64,000 nucleotides of DNA. It comes from Bacillus sp. BGMRC 2118. Its GTDB lineage: Bacteria > Bacillota > Bacilli > Bacillales > SA4. The first letter of the stretch is position 1; the number at the start of each line of letters is the position of its first letter. Positions 8,121-17,859 of this stretch are shown here, one piece after another. Both the position numbers and the translations under genes were made by a program. The stretch is from positions 496,001 to 560,000 of the forward strand of contig VTTJ01000001.1 of the NCBI GenBank assembly GCA_008364785.1, written 5' to 3'. The notes under the pieces were generated by a model that worked only from the letters and a program-made list of their open reading frames with translations, was not told where the DNA came from and searched no databases.

Positions 8121-10934
8121 TTAATTTAAAAACTTTCTAAGAACGATGATAAGCTTTGACAAATTGCTTTTTGTCACAGTTAAGTCTGGAAGAGAATCTA
8201 AAAACTGTTTTCCATACCAGGTTGTGACGACTCGTTTATCAAATACAAAAACAACACCTTTATCATGACTTGAACGAATAAGTCTTCCAAATCCTTGCTT
8301 AAATCTTAATATAGCTTGAGGTAAAGAAAGATCAGCAAATGCGTTTCCTCCATTTGCTTCTATTTCCCTAGCCTTTGCTTCAAATAATGGCATATTAGGC
8401 GGAGTAAAAGGTAAACGGACAATGATGAGACAGTTTAGAGAGTTACCGGGAAAATCAACTCCCTCCCAATAACTACTTGTTCCAAATAAAATAGAATGCT
8501 CATTTTGTATGAACATTTTTGAGAGCTTTGCCCGACTTCCGTTCGTCACACCTTGACCTAGTAATGTAATGCCTTCATCCCCAATCATTTCCTTAACAGT
8601 GTTGTATGTCTTTTTCAGCATGTCATAGGATGTAAATAACACAAGCATTCTCCCGCTTGTAACCTTGGCAATAGCAGAAATATGAGTGGATATCGCATAG
8701 ATGTACTCTTCATTCGTTACATCCTTCACATTTGGTAAGTCTGTTGGTATCATAACTTGTGCTTGTTTTCTATAGTTAAATGGTGATTCTAGTGCCACAC
8801 ATGTTGGATTAAAATCATTTAATCCAAGTCGGTCTTTTATAAACGAAAAGCTTTGTTTTGTTGTTAACGTTGCAGAAGTAAGGATCACACTATTTTTCTT
8901 TCCAAACAGGTGATCTGCTAACGAGTCACTAACAAACAGCGGTTGTTCATATAGATAAGTAGAATTTACTGCGCCTTTTTCCTCTATTTCAATCCATGTT
9001 ACTTTGTTGTGATTATCACAGAAGAAGAACTGAATTAATGCATCTTTCCAACTCAACATGGTCTCAGCAATTTTTTGAAGTTCGACTATAAGGGATGTCA
9101 CTTGAAAGCTTTTATTAAGTCTATCTTGATCGAGTTGTTGAATGATTGCACCTATATCATTAACTGTGTCTGTAATCGTAAATTTAACTCGGTCCATACA
9201 CTCTTTTATTGCACTCCATGTAGAACCTTTTTCTTTCCTATTTTCAAACGTGTAGCTTCTTCGACCATTCTCGCGATGATCATTACCTGTCTTCTCAAGC
9301 ACAAAAAATCTTAACATCCTAAATAAGTCATCCATTTCTTCTTTTAAGATATCTTTCTTTTCTTGAAGGTCATAAATAAAGGAATTAAGTGTGTTGTCTT
9401 TCTTTTTATATGTTTTATATAACCTACCAACTATACCTGACTCCTCTTTATTTCCTAATCTCCCCAAAGTATAGAGAATTGTTACATAATCTAGCTGCTG
9501 TCCTAAATATTCACTAACAACATCCTCTAGATGATGCGCCTCATCAATAATTACTTCTCTGTAAGGAGGAAGAGTTCTTTCGTTAAATAGATCCCGACAA
9601 AATAGAGCATGATTTGTAATGATAATTTGAGCTTTTTGTGCACGTGATATTGTATATTGATAGAAGCATCTTGAATCCCAAGGGTCTTGAAATCCCTTTT
9701 CAATAGTGAAATCAGTTGATAGCTTATCCCATAATATATGTCCGCCTGACGGTAAGTTAATTTCATCAATATCTCCTGTCATTGTCTCCGTTAACCAAAC
9801 TAATATTTTAGCTTTTGTTAAATTACTATCATAGTTATTGTCTACCTGCTTTAACTGGGCTTCAAATCGGGATAGGCTAATGTAATGACTTTTTCCCTTT
9901 AAAATAACAGCTGAAATAGCTGTTTGGAATAGCTGCTTAATAATTGGAAAGTCTCTTTCTATAAGTTGATTCTGAAGTTCAATTGAAAAAGTACTAATGA
10001 TAACAGGTCTCTTACTCTCTAGACTATGAACAACCGCCGGAATTAGATATCCAACCGTTTTGCCAAGTCCTGTCCCTGCTTCAATTACACAATGTTCATG
10101 ATCATGAAACGCATTTTGAATAAGATCCATCATTTGTAATTGCTCACTGCGTAGCTCTCCATTTTGGAATAAGCTTTGATTTTGAACTGAATCTCTAAAG
10201 AGTTGCCGAATACTTGAATATGAAAATTGTCCAAGCATCCCCTGATCTGTATCGTTACTAACATCCCGTTTCCTTAAAGCAATGCCTCTATGAATATCAA
10301 ACTGCATGGATTCTTCATGATGCTTTTTTTCCTTTTCAGTAACAAGTTCCTCTAAAAGTTCTACAAGATCACTCGTAAAGTTCGTACTTATTGTCAGAAG
10401 TTTTTTTAGTGTTACATAAGGTAATGTGTGAAGTTTATCCAATAATTTCCCTAGTAAATGTGCAGTCACTTCTGCATCACTGTCTGCCTGATGTGGACGA
10501 TCATGACTAAAGTTAAAGTGTTCGGCTAAACCTCCCAGTCTATAGCTAGGTAACTGAGGAAATAAAAAACGAGACATTTCAACAGTATCAAGTACTGGGC
10601 CAAGAAACTGTTCATGACCTGCTAGTTTAAGCTCCTCTTGCAGAAAACTTAAATCGAATAATACATTATGGGCAACAAAATAAGCATCCTCAAGTAGACG
10701 AACAATCGCCGGTGCAACATCCTCAAAAAAAGGAGCATCCTTTAGCATATCATCATTAATTCCTGTTAATTGTTCAATAAAGGGAGAAATAGGCTGATTT
10801 GGATTTAAAAAAGTGGAATATGTATCAATAATCTTACCATTTTCATAAACAACTGCACCAAATTGGATAATTTTATCACCCTTTTTTGGTGAGTTTCCCG
10901 TAGTCTCCAAATCAACTACAACAAATTTATTCAT
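8121..10934 (-). CDS. dinG: DinG-type 3'-5' exonuclease/helicase
   Basis: A 937-aa fusion of an N-terminal DEDDh exonuclease (about 1-165: VVDLETTG, AHNVLFDLSFL, HQADSDAEVT) and a superfamily 2 XPD/DinG-like helicase domain. Walker A is EAGTGLGKTVGYLIPA, the Walker B/DEAH motif is IIDEAHHLED, and a C-terminal motif VI region reads QGFGRLIRS. The four-cysteine Fe-S cluster of Gram-negative DinG is not apparent, as in B. subtilis DinG, where the exonuclease dominates. The start is ATG 10934 (MNKFVVVDL), 5 nt after GAGGTGG; an earlier in-frame start lacks a site. Likely DNA repair or processing of 3' ends. Confidence 0.93.
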   Translation of the reverse strand: MNKFVVVDLETTGNSPKKGDKIIQFGAVVYENGKIIDTYSTFLNPNQPISPFIEQLTGINDDMLKDAPFFEDVAPAIVRLLEDAYFVAHNVLFDLSFLQEELKLAGHEQFLGPVLDTVEMSRFLFPQLPSYRLGGLAEHFNFSHDRPHQADSDAEVTAHLLGKLLDKLHTLPYVTLKKLLTISTNFTSDLVELLEELVTEKEKKHHEESMQFDIHRGIALRKRDVSNDTDQGMLGQFSYSSIRQLFRDSVQNQSLFQNGELRSEQLQMMDLIQNAFHDHEHCVIEAGTGLGKTVGYLIPAVVHSLESKRPVIISTFSIELQNQLIERDFPIIKQLFQTAISAVILKGKSHYISLSRFEAQLKQVDNNYDSNLTKAKILVWLTETMTGDIDEINLPSGGHILWDKLSTDFTIEKGFQDPWDSRCFYQYTISRAQKAQIIITNHALFCRDLFNERTLPPYREVIIDEAHHLEDVVSEYLGQQLDYVTILYTLGRLGNKEESGIVGRLYKTYKKKDNTLNSFIYDLQEKKDILKEEMDDLFRMLRFFVLEKTGNDHRENGRRSYTFENRKEKGSTWSAIKECMDRVKFTITDTVNDIGAIIQQLDQDRLNKSFQVTSLIVELQKIAETMLSWKDALIQFFFCDNHNKVTWIEIEEKGAVNSTYLYEQPLFVSDSLADHLFGKKNSVILTSATLTTKQSFSFIKDRLGLNDFNPTCVALESPFNYRKQAQVMIPTDLPNVKDVTNEEYIYAISTHISAIAKVTSGRMLVLFTSYDMLKKTYNTVKEMIGDEGITLLGQGVTNGSRAKLSKMFIQNEHSILFGTSSYWEGVDFPGNSLNCLIIVRLPFTPPNMPLFEAKAREIEANGGNAFADLSLPQAILRFKQGFGRLIRSSHDKGVVFVFDKRVVTTWYGKQFLDSLPDLTVTKSNLSKLIIVLRKFLN

Positions 10935-11043
10935 CATTACCACCTCGGTAATACTTTCCATGGCTATTAGTAGTGTTTTTTTACGGCTTTCTATGTAGCA
11001 ATAATTGTATCATACTACATTAACGCCTACATAAACTATTGAA

Positions 11044-11066
11044 AAAGGAACCTAATAAAGGTTCCT
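11044..11066 (-). terminator. Terminator of panBCD
   Basis: AAGGAACCT and AGGTTCCTT form a 9-bp stem followed on the minus strand by TTTTTC, just after the panD stop. Confidence 0.8.
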
Positions 11067-11075
11067 TAACTGAAA

Positions 11076-11459
11076 TTACATAATAGTTGCAGCAGGTTCA
11101 TGAGATAAAAGTTCTACAATTCTGTTGTTTTCATTCATGATTGCTACTTTTGGATGATGTGTAGCAACTTTTTCTTCCGGTACAAGGGCATAAGAAATGA
11201 TAATAACAACATCATCCACTTGTACAAGTCTTGCAGCTGCTCCGTTCAAACAGCAGACCCCACTACCTCTTTCACCAGAAATAATATATGTCTCAAAACG
11301 TTGACCGTTATTATTATTAACAATCTGTACTTTTTCATTAGCTACCATACCAACAGCATCTAAAATATCTTGATCGATTGTTATACTTCCAACGTAATTT
11401 AAATTCGCTTCCGTTACACGGGCACGATGAATTTTCCCATTCATCATTGTACGAAACAT
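11076..11459 (-). CDS. panD: Aspartate 1-decarboxylase proenzyme
   Basis: Makes beta-alanine from L-aspartate for pantothenate and CoA synthesis. The 127-aa proenzyme cleaves itself at Gly24-Ser25 (NYVGSITID) to create the catalytic pyruvoyl group. Lys9, Tyr22 and the later [15 protein letters not shown] region are conserved. The start is ATG 11459 (MFRTMMNGK) with a GGGGGA ribosome site; this puts Gly24/Ser25 at their family positions, unlike the upstream in-frame start. It lies 37 nt after panC, the last gene of panBCD. Confidence 0.97.
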   Translation of the reverse strand: MFRTMMNGKIHRARVTEANLNYVGSITIDQDILDAVGMVANEKVQIVNNNNGQRFETYIISGERGSGVCCLNGAAARLVQVDDVVIIISYALVPEEKVATHHPKVAIMNENNRIVELLSHEPAATIM

Positions 11460-11496
11460 GTGAATATCCCCCTTGTCTCCTTCTTGAAGTGACAAA

Positions 11497-12342
11497 CTAT
11501 ATATCAATAGTCATATTATCAATTAGTCTTACATTTGTAAACCTTATCGCCCCGGCAATTAAAACCAATCCACTTAATGATTGTAATGGTTTTAAATCTG
11601 GAAACGAGTAGATTTCAACATAGTCTATAGTTGCTGATGAGCTTTGCTCAATATACTTTTTCATTTCATTTACAATTTCCTCAGGATTTTTCACACCAGA
11701 GGTGATAAGTTGTTTTGCAAGCTGCAATGACTGAAAAAGTACGGTTGCTTCTTTTCTCTCTCCTTCTAACAAGTAAACGTTTCTTGAACTTTTTGCTAAT
11801 CCGTCTTCTTCTCTCACCGTTTCTACAGGTATGATTTCAATTGGGAAATTAAATTGATTAACCAATGAAGTCACAACCGCTACTTGTTGTGCATCTTTCA
11901 TTCCAAAAAATGCATACTGTGGCTGCACAATGTTAAACAGTTTTATTAATACCGTGGCAACACCATCGAAATGGCCCGGGCGATTACTGCCACATAATAC
12001 ATCAGCTAAACCCTGCACTGATATATGGAATTGCATATCTGTTTTATACATTTCCAAGACATCAGGATAAAACAAAATATGAACTCCAGCCTGCTCTGCC
12101 AGCTTTTCATCTCTTTCAAAATCCCTGGGATATCTGTCAAAGTCCTCATTTGGGCCGAACTGTAATGGGTTAACGAAGATGCTCATCACAACAATAGAAG
12201 CTTTCTCTCTAGCTTTTTCTACTAATGTTAAGTGTCCTTCATGTAAGTAACCCATTGTCGGTACAAAACCTATCGACTGACCTTCTTGTTTCAGTTGTGC
12301 GATCTTCTGCTGCATTTCATTGATTGTCTTTATAATTTCCAC
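11497..12342 (-). CDS. panC: Pantothenate synthetase
   Basis: ATP-dependent ligation of pantoate and beta-alanine to pantothenate. The 281-aa protein has the nucleotidyltransferase HIGH-type motif [12 protein letters not shown] near 30-40, [13 protein letters not shown] for pantoate binding, and a KMSKS-like KSSRNVYL. The start is a GTG at 12342 that shares its first base with the last base of the panB TAG stop, so translation is coupled. Confidence 0.96.
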   Translation of the reverse strand: MEIIKTINEMQQKIAQLKQEGQSIGFVPTMGYLHEGHLTLVEKAREKASIVVMSIFVNPLQFGPNEDFDRYPRDFERDEKLAEQAGVHILFYPDVLEMYKTDMQFHISVQGLADVLCGSNRPGHFDGVATVLIKLFNIVQPQYAFFGMKDAQQVAVVTSLVNQFNFPIEIIPVETVREEDGLAKSSRNVYLLEGERKEATVLFQSLQLAKQLITSGVKNPEEIVNEMKKYIEQSSSATIDYVEIYSFPDLKPLQSLSGLVLIAGAIRFTNVRLIDNMTIDI

Positions 12343-13178
12343 TATTCTTTTCCTCCATATAGGCTCAGTAGCTCCACTTCCTTCATTGTAAAGGAATGTT
12401 CTTCAGTCGGGAAAGCACTCTGTTTGACTTCATCTATATAGTGGGTAATCGCCTGTCTTACAGATGAATTCATATCTGAATATGACTTCACAAACTTTGG
12501 AAGTCTATCCACACCAAAATTAACTACATCATGGAAGACAAGGACTTGTCCATCTGTGTTCACTCCTGCGCCAATTCCAATTGTTGGGATTGTTAGTTCC
12601 TTGGAAACTTGCTTTGCTAATTGTTTTGGTACACATTCTAGTACAACCGCAAACGCACCTGCTTTTTCACATTGTTTCGCGTCTTCTATTAGTTTTCGTG
12701 CGCTTTCTGCATCTTTCCCCTGTACTGTATATCCGCCAAGTACCGCAACTGATTGAGGCTGCAATCCAAGATGCGCCATCACTGGAATGCCACCTTTTGT
12801 TAAAAGAGAAATCAGTTCAATCACTTCATCTGCACCTTCAAGCTTCAAAGCATGCGCACCTGACTCTTGTATTATTCTTTTTGCATTTTTTAATGTGTCT
12901 TCCCTAGAAATGTGATAGGACATGAATGGCATGTCAGTTACGATAAATGTATTACTCGCTCCACGTTTTACAGCTTTTGTATGATGAATCATATCTTCGA
13001 CTGTTACAGGAATGGTATTCTCATAGCCCAGCACGACCATTCCTAACGAATCTCCGACTAAAATCATATCAATTCCAGCTTCTTCTGCAAGTTTTGCAGA
13101 AGGATAATCGTATGCTGTCAGCATTGTAATTTTTTCATTGTCACGCTTCATTTTACTGAATGTTTTTGTTTGTTTCAT
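12342..13178 (-). CDS. panB: 3-methyl-2-oxobutanoate hydroxymethyltransferase (ketopantoate hydroxymethyltransferase)
   Basis: First committed step of pantothenate synthesis: transfers a hydroxymethyl group from methylene-tetrahydrofolate to 2-oxoisovalerate. A TIM-barrel enzyme of 278 aa with [16 protein letters not shown], the Mg ligands in [21 protein letters not shown], and the catalytic Glu in [18 protein letters not shown] ribosome site precedes the ATG. It is the first gene of panBCD and follows a structured leader with two pan-motif hairpins and a terminator, which suggests control at the transcript level. Confidence 0.97.
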   Translation of the reverse strand: MKQTKTFSKMKRDNEKITMLTAYDYPSAKLAEEAGIDMILVGDSLGMVVLGYENTIPVTVEDMIHHTKAVKRGASNTFIVTDMPFMSYHISREDTLKNAKRIIQESGAHALKLEGADEVIELISLLTKGGIPVMAHLGLQPQSVAVLGGYTVQGKDAESARKLIEDAKQCEKAGAFAVVLECVPKQLAKQVSKELTIPTIGIGAGVNTDGQVLVFHDVVNFGVDRLPKFVKSYSDMNSSVRQAITHYIDEVKQSAFPTEEHSFTMKEVELLSLYGGKE

Positions 13179-13223
13179 TTCGGCTCCTCCTTTTTAAAGA
13201 GGTAATAAATGAACCAGGTAAAT

Positions 13224-13249
13224 AAAAAAACCTTCTTATGACAAGAAGG
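13224..13249 (-). terminator. Leader terminator before panB (likely attenuator)
   Basis: CCTTCTTGTCATAAGAAGG followed by TTTTTTT on the minus strand, 46 nt before the panB start and downstream of both pan-motif hairpins. Because no gene precedes it in this transcript, it probably acts as an attenuator. Confidence 0.8.
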
Positions 13250-13286
13250 ATAATGTACATACTTACACAAAGGTTTCATTCATCCC

Positions 13287-13316
13287 TCTGTCCCAGTCCT
13301 TACGGATCAAGGCAGA
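13287..13316 (-). ncRNA. pan motif RNA, unit 2 (tandem)
   Basis: Minus-strand hairpin: TCTG/CAGA outer stem, a middle stem CCTTG/CTGGG, then a TCC/GGA inner stem with loop GTAA. Single unpaired adenosines sit before TCC on the 5' side and between the middle and outer stems on the 3' side. A stem with two bulged A's, in tandem, before panB is the description of the pan motif, a candidate cis-regulatory RNA of pantothenate genes. Confidence 0.8.
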
Positions 13317-13350
13317 ACTATTTTGTTGCTGCTTAAAAGAAACGTTTTGC

Positions 13351-13375
13351 GGTGTAGTTCCACAGGATACTACCC
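13351..13375 (-). ncRNA. pan motif RNA, unit 1 (tandem)
   Basis: Minus-strand hairpin with outer GG/CC, middle GTAGT/ACTAC and inner TCC/GGA stems, loop TGT. It has the same two unpaired A's at equivalent positions as unit 2 although the stem sequences differ, which supports a conserved RNA fold rather than a DNA repeat. Confidence 0.8.
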
Positions 13376-13388
13376 AAGTTTCATATCC

Positions 13389-13394
13389 ATTATA
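13389..13394 (-). promoter_or_regulatory. Extended -10 promoter for panBCD leader
   Basis: The minus strand reads TGATATAAT (TGn-TATAAT). No good -35 is present, typical of an extended -10 promoter. It places the start of transcription just before pan-motif unit 1 and after the end of birA. Confidence 0.6.
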
Positions 13395-13428
13395 TCAGTA
13401 CATTTTGAATTAGGCTATTATTGGTATT

Positions 13429-14412
13429 TTATCGTTCAATTTCTATATCAGCTGAGTGAATATGATGAATGGTTCCTTGATCATCTTCAAGCATCAAGAC
13501 TCCCTCATCTGTTATCCCTTTTGCATACCCGGTAATTGTTCCTCGTAATGTACTAGCGATAATACGTTTTCCAATACTTATTGCATATGCTTCCCATAGA
13601 AGCTTAATTGGAAAAAAGCCATGAGAGAGAAATTGTTCATATAGTTTCTCCAACTTCATAAGAACTACTTGAATAAGAGCCGAACGATTAACAATCACAC
13701 CACTTTCTATTCTAAGTGACGTTGCTTTTTCTCTTAACTCATGTGGGAAATCATCCAAACCTTGATTTACATTAATTCCGATACCAATGATAATTGCATT
13801 TATTCGATCAGACTCTGCTTGCATTTCTGTTAATATGCCAACCGTTTTCTTTCCATTGATTAAAATATCATTGGGCCATTTTATTTCGGGTTCTAGCTCT
13901 GTTAACTCTTCAATCGCCTGTGCAACTGCAACGGCTGTAAGTAAAGTTAGTCCTGGAGCTTGTCCAAGTGGTATTTTCGGTCTTAAAATGATACTCATCC
14001 ATACACCTGAAAATTTCGGAGAGTGCCAGGAACGATCAAGTCTTCCTCTTCCGGATACCTGTTCGTCTGCCACTACAATTGTTCCTTCTGGTTTATTATC
14101 ATAAGATAGCTTATGAGCAATTTTCTGAGTTGACTCAACTGTTTCCTCATAATGTATCGTCCTACCGATATACTTCGTTGCCAAGCCAAGTTGTATTTCA
14201 TTTGATGTCACTTTCTCTGGCTTCATCGTAATACGATACCCTTTCCTTCTAACTGCTTCAAGTTCATAGCCTTCTTTTCTTAGGTCTTCGATATGTTTCC
14301 AAACTGCCGTTCTTGAACAGCCAATCGCTTCACTGAGCTTTTGACCTGATACGAATTCACCTTCTGCCTGTGTAAATACTTCTAATAGTTTCTCCCTTAA
14401 AGCCGATTGCAC
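13429..14412 (-). CDS. birA: Bifunctional biotin-protein ligase / biotin operon repressor
   Basis: Activates biotin as biotinyl-AMP and attaches it to carboxylase carrier domains; the adenylate-bound form represses biotin genes. The N-terminal winged helix-turn-helix (SGQKLSEAIGCSRTAVWKHI, about 18-40) is present, so this is the repressor type. Catalytic motifs are GRGRLDRSWHSP and KWPNDILI, followed by the SH3-like C-terminal domain. I prefer GTG 14412 (MQSALREKL, matching the B. subtilis N-terminus); the GTG at 14424 overlaps the AAAGGAG ribosome site itself. The start lies inside the end of cca. About 327 aa. Confidence 0.93.
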   Translation of the reverse strand: MQSALREKLLEVFTQAEGEFVSGQKLSEAIGCSRTAVWKHIEDLRKEGYELEAVRRKGYRITMKPEKVTSNEIQLGLATKYIGRTIHYEETVESTQKIAHKLSYDNKPEGTIVVADEQVSGRGRLDRSWHSPKFSGVWMSIILRPKIPLGQAPGLTLLTAVAVAQAIEELTELEPEIKWPNDILINGKKTVGILTEMQAESDRINAIIIGIGINVNQGLDDFPHELREKATSLRIESGVIVNRSALIQVVLMKLEKLYEQFLSHGFFPIKLLWEAYAISIGKRIIASTLRGTITGYAKGITDEGVLMLEDDQGTIHHIHSADIEIER

Positions 14413-15593
14413 TGAAGAAGCCACTCCTTTATTTTTTCTTGCTTATTTTCAAGCTCACCCATTACTATTTTCTTCTCTATTTCCTGTATTCTTTCAGCAA
14501 TCCATGGTCCTGGACTTCTCTTACCCCAAGTAAGTAAATCTCTTCCATTTACCATAAGTTCAGCTCTACCTTTAATAGGTAGCAAGTCAAACTGATTTTT
14601 TATGTTTTGAATGCGACTAGGAACGCAGTAGCCTAATCGTAAACTATTAACACGTTCTATTGAAGTGATAAGCTCTTCTCCATACTCATATAAAGACCAT
14701 GGATTCCACCCATTCGTTTGAACCTTTCTCGTACCACTAACGATAACTTCCGCCTCTTTCATAACCTTCGTAGGAAGCTTCCAAGGCTGTAAAAATGTAT
14801 ACGAGTCCTCGATATCTAGTAATAAGCAAACCATGGCCCACAGTTCGGCTCTAGTTTGTAAGGAAGGATACTCTAGATTTGGCCAATTTAACAGTTCTTC
14901 TTCTTTATCAACCAAGTAAGGTAAATATTTGTTCAAACCCGTTGACACAAGGGTCCTGATGGCTCTGTGACATGAATCACCTTTTAGTAGTTTTTCGAAT
15001 TCGACGGTTATACGCTCAATGGAAATACGATGAAGTAATGAAGCATGTTTCGTAATAGCTTGATGTGTGTTATTCTCCACTTCAAATGATAGCTGACTTT
15101 CAAAGCGAACAGCTCGCATCATTCTTAAAGCATCCTCTTTAAAACGTTCATCAGCTATACCAACTGTTTGAATCAGCTTTTTTCGAATTGCTTCTTGACC
15201 TTGAAACAAATCAATTATTTCACCTTTACGATCCATCGCAATCGCATTCATTGTGAAGTCTCGACGTCTTAAATCTTCATGTAAGGAGCGCACAAACTTT
15301 ACTTCGTTTGGCCTTCTATGGTCTATATAGTCATCGTCTATTCGAAAGGTTGTTACTTCGTATGCATCACCGTCGTGGAGGACGACTACTGTACCATGCT
15401 GAATACCAACTGGTACATTCTTCTCGAAAAGATTCATTACTTCAGTAGGTAATGCTGATGTAGCAATATCGATATCACCAATTGTACGATTTAATAGATA
15501 GTCACGAATTGATCCCCCAACAAAATATGCCTCATACCCGTGTTCTTCAAGTTTTTCAAGAACATTACAAGCTTTCAAGAACATTCTATCCAC
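14397..15593 (-). CDS. cca: CCA tRNA nucleotidyltransferase
   Basis: Adds or repairs the 3'-CCA end of tRNAs without a template. Class II nucleotidyltransferase of 398 aa: GGSIRDYLLNRTIGDIDIAT with the DxD metal pair (about 26-45), then RRDFTMNAIAMD, and the ATP/CTP-selecting region around EDALRMMRAVRF. The start is GTG 15593, 5 nt after the bshA stop, and the 3' end overlaps birA. It belongs to the long ypjD-dapB-mgsA-bshB1-bshA-cca-birA operon. Confidence 0.95.
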   Translation of the reverse strand: MDRMFLKACNVLEKLEEHGYEAYFVGGSIRDYLLNRTIGDIDIATSALPTEVMNLFEKNVPVGIQHGTVVVLHDGDAYEVTTFRIDDDYIDHRRPNEVKFVRSLHEDLRRRDFTMNAIAMDRKGEIIDLFQGQEAIRKKLIQTVGIADERFKEDALRMMRAVRFESQLSFEVENNTHQAITKHASLLHRISIERITVEFEKLLKGDSCHRAIRTLVSTGLNKYLPYLVDKEEELLNWPNLEYPSLQTRAELWAMVCLLLDIEDSYTFLQPWKLPTKVMKEAEVIVSGTRKVQTNGWNPWSLYEYGEELITSIERVNSLRLGYCVPSRIQNIKNQFDLLPIKGRAELMVNGRDLLTWGKRSPGPWIAERIQEIEKKIVMGELENKQEKIKEWLLQCNRL

Positions 15594-15598
15594 TTATC

Positions 15599-16729
15599 TT
15601 ACACTTCCCCTAGGGTATCATAGTAAATTTGTTCATATTGACTTACAATTTCTGATGAGTTAAATACTTCCTTAACTCTCTTTAAAGAATTCTTGGCCAT
15701 TTTCTCGTGTAATAAAGAATCTGATAGCAACATAATAGATTTATCTGAAATTTCATCTATATTCCCTAATTCACATAAATATCCCGTCTGACCATCAACA
15801 ATTACTTCTGGAATTCCACCTACCCGGGTGCCGACACAAGGTACCCCACAAGCCATCGCCTCTAAAAGAACCAGTCCAAAGCTTTCCTTCTCAGAAAGTA
15901 ACAGTTTTAAATCACTAATTGAATACAATTCTTCCAGATTATCTTGTTTACCAAGAAACAACACTTTATCAGTAAGACTCTTCTCTCGGACTAACTTATT
16001 GACGACTGTTACTTCTGGACCATCTCCAACTAATAAGAGTTTGGACGGGATATGCTGCCCAATCTTCTCAAACGCTAATATGACATCCTGCACTCGTTTT
16101 ACTTGTCTAAAATTAGAAATATGTATAATAACTTTCTCATCTGAGTGTATACCGTAGGATGATCGTAGATTACTGGTATCCTTTTTGTGATAAACTCGTT
16201 CATCAATAAAATTGTATACCGGAACAATTTGTTTATTAGGTTCCAATAATTCGTAAGTTTGCTCAATCAATTGATTTGAGACAGCGGTCACTGCATCGGA
16301 TTTTTCAATTCCAAACCGTATTAATTCATTCATAGATGGATCATACCCTAAGACCGTAATATCTGTACCGTGTAATGTTGTTACAATCTTCACATCACGT
16401 TTGGCCATTTGGCTGGCTAATACAGCACAAACAGCATGTGGAACCGCGTAGTGGACATGCAATAAATCAAGTTCCTCTCTATCTATTACCTCAGCCATCT
16501 TACTTGCTAAGGCTAAATCATAAGGCGGGTATTGGAAGACAGAGTAATGATTTACTTGAACTTCGTGATAATAAATGTTGCAAAAAACTTTATTCAATCT
16601 AAAAGGTAAACTAGAAGAAATAAAGTGAATCTCATGACCTTTTTCAGCTAGTAATTTACCCAACTCTGTTGCAATAACACCAGATCCCCCAACCGTTGGA
16701 TAACACGTGATCCCAATTTTAAGTTTCAT
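15599..16729 (-). CDS. bshA: Bacillithiol biosynthesis glycosyltransferase BshA
   Basis: First step of bacillithiol synthesis: joins UDP-GlcNAc and L-malate to give GlcNAc-malate. GT-B fold, GT4 family, 376 aa: [16 protein letters not shown] near the start, [10 protein letters not shown], and the nucleotide-sugar motif [24 protein letters not shown] with the catalytic Glu. It overlaps bshB1 by 4 nt, so two consecutive pathway enzymes are translationally coupled. Confidence 0.96.
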   Translation of the reverse strand: MKLKIGITCYPTVGGSGVIATELGKLLAEKGHEIHFISSSLPFRLNKVFCNIYYHEVQVNHYSVFQYPPYDLALASKMAEVIDREELDLLHVHYAVPHAVCAVLASQMAKRDVKIVTTLHGTDITVLGYDPSMNELIRFGIEKSDAVTAVSNQLIEQTYELLEPNKQIVPVYNFIDERVYHKKDTSNLRSSYGIHSDEKVIIHISNFRQVKRVQDVILAFEKIGQHIPSKLLLVGDGPEVTVVNKLVREKSLTDKVLFLGKQDNLEELYSISDLKLLLSEKESFGLVLLEAMACGVPCVGTRVGGIPEVIVDGQTGYLCELGNIDEISDKSIMLLSDSLLHEKMAKNSLKRVKEVFNSSEIVSQYEQIYYDTLGEV

Positions 16730-17457
16730 CGTTTCTCCCCTAACAAACCCTCTCCTAGTAGGATTGGTTTTTTACTCATAAAGCCTTCAGCAAATTCTAC
16801 TCCTACTTCACTTCCAAATAATCTCTCACGGTTTCTAACTAATTCAACATATCCATTTACTAGAGGCGTATTTACACTTGTTTCTGTTTTAGTAAATTGG
16901 CTTTTATATGCCTCAAGCGATTGTATCTTCTCTGTTATGGTATCGCTAATATCAATCATAAAGGTAGATTTGTGAAAACCATTAATAAAATAGTAAAACA
17001 CGTTTGAAACCTTGTGTGCAGGTAATTGCTCTTCTACTTCAAAATTTTTAATGCCGGCAGAAAAAACAGCTTCCTCCACTAAACTAGTACAGTTTCCATG
17101 ATCAGGGTGCCGGTCAATTTCATATGGTGTAAATATATATGTAGGTTTATATTTCCTTATGACATAAGCAACTTTTCTTATATACTCTTGCTGCAAGAAT
17201 AATCCACGATCAGGAAATTGTAGATTTTCTCGAATGGAAACACCTAATATATCTGCTGCAGCTTTTGCTTCTTCACGTCTAACTGAAACAGTGCCGTTAG
17301 AAGATAGTTCAGCTTCTGTTAAATCACAAATACCAATTTCTAGTCCCATTTTCGTATATTTGGCAATGGTACCTGCCATTCCTATTTCCACATCATCAGC
17401 ATGTGCACCGAAGGCTAGAATATCAAGATGATTGTTCGTTTTCTGACTTCCTATCAT
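16726..17457 (-). CDS. bshB1: Bacillithiol biosynthesis deacetylase BshB1
   Basis: Second step of bacillithiol synthesis: zinc-dependent removal of acetate from GlcNAc-malate. LmbE/PIG-L family of 243 aa with the metal motif [13 protein letters not shown] (His-x-x-Asp-Asp) and the later PDHGN histidine. I start it at ATG 17457, with GGAGG 9 nt upstream; this puts AHADD close to the N-terminus as in the family. The longer in-frame reading to 17556 lies entirely inside mgsA and has no family match. It overlaps the mgsA end by 35 nt. Confidence 0.93.
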   Translation of the reverse strand: MIGSQKTNNHLDILAFGAHADDVEIGMAGTIAKYTKMGLEIGICDLTEAELSSNGTVSVRREEAKAAADILGVSIRENLQFPDRGLFLQQEYIRKVAYVIRKYKPTYIFTPYEIDRHPDHGNCTSLVEEAVFSAGIKNFEVEEQLPAHKVSNVFYYFINGFHKSTFMIDISDTITEKIQSLEAYKSQFTKTETSVNTPLVNGYVELVRNRERLFGSEVGVEFAEGFMSKKPILLGEGLLGEKR

Positions 17458-17848
17458 GAATAATATTCCTCCACTTAAAGTCCCCACGTTCCAGTCCATG
17501 TATAAGAATCTCTGCAGTTCCCATGTTGGTTGCCAGTGGGATGTTATAGACATCACAAAGCCTAACTAATGCAGTAATATCAGGCTCATGAGGCTGAGCA
17601 GTTAATGGATCTCTAAAAAAGAAGACAGCATCCATTTCATTCTTTGCAATCAATGATCCAATCTCTTGGTCTCCGCCAAGAGGACCTGATTGGAAACGGG
17701 TAATATGTAAACCAGTTGCCTCCATGATTCTCAAGCCTGTTGTACCTGTAGCATATAATTCATGCTCCTCAAAAACTCCCTGATAGGCAATTGCAAACTG
17801 AACGAGATCATTTTTTTTATTGTCATGTGCAATTAGAGCAATTTTCAT
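17423..17848 (-). CDS. mgsA: Methylglyoxal synthase
   Basis: Converts dihydroxyacetone phosphate to methylglyoxal and phosphate, a bypass of lower glycolysis when phosphorylated sugars build up. 141 aa, usual length. Conserved parts are [15 protein letters not shown] with TGLRI, the phosphate loop [11 protein letters not shown], and [14 protein letters not shown] with the catalytic Asp/His region. It lies between dapB and bshB1, the same order as B. subtilis. Confidence 0.96.
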   Translation of the reverse strand: MKIALIAHDNKKNDLVQFAIAYQGVFEEHELYATGTTGLRIMEATGLHITRFQSGPLGGDQEIGSLIAKNEMDAVFFFRDPLTAQPHEPDITALVRLCDVYNIPLATNMGTAEILIHGLERGDFKWRNIIHDRKSENEQSS

Positions 17849-17859
17849 GATATAGCCCT

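Noticed and set aside
12581..12907. A 108-codon plus-strand frame
   Set aside because: Antisense to panB; Leu/His-rich composition and no start signals.
13224..13394. T-box riboswitch before panB
   Set aside because: The GTGGAACTACACCGC stretch slightly resembles a T-box sequence, but there is no specifier loop or antiterminator layout; the two-bulged-A tandem hairpins fit the pan motif better.
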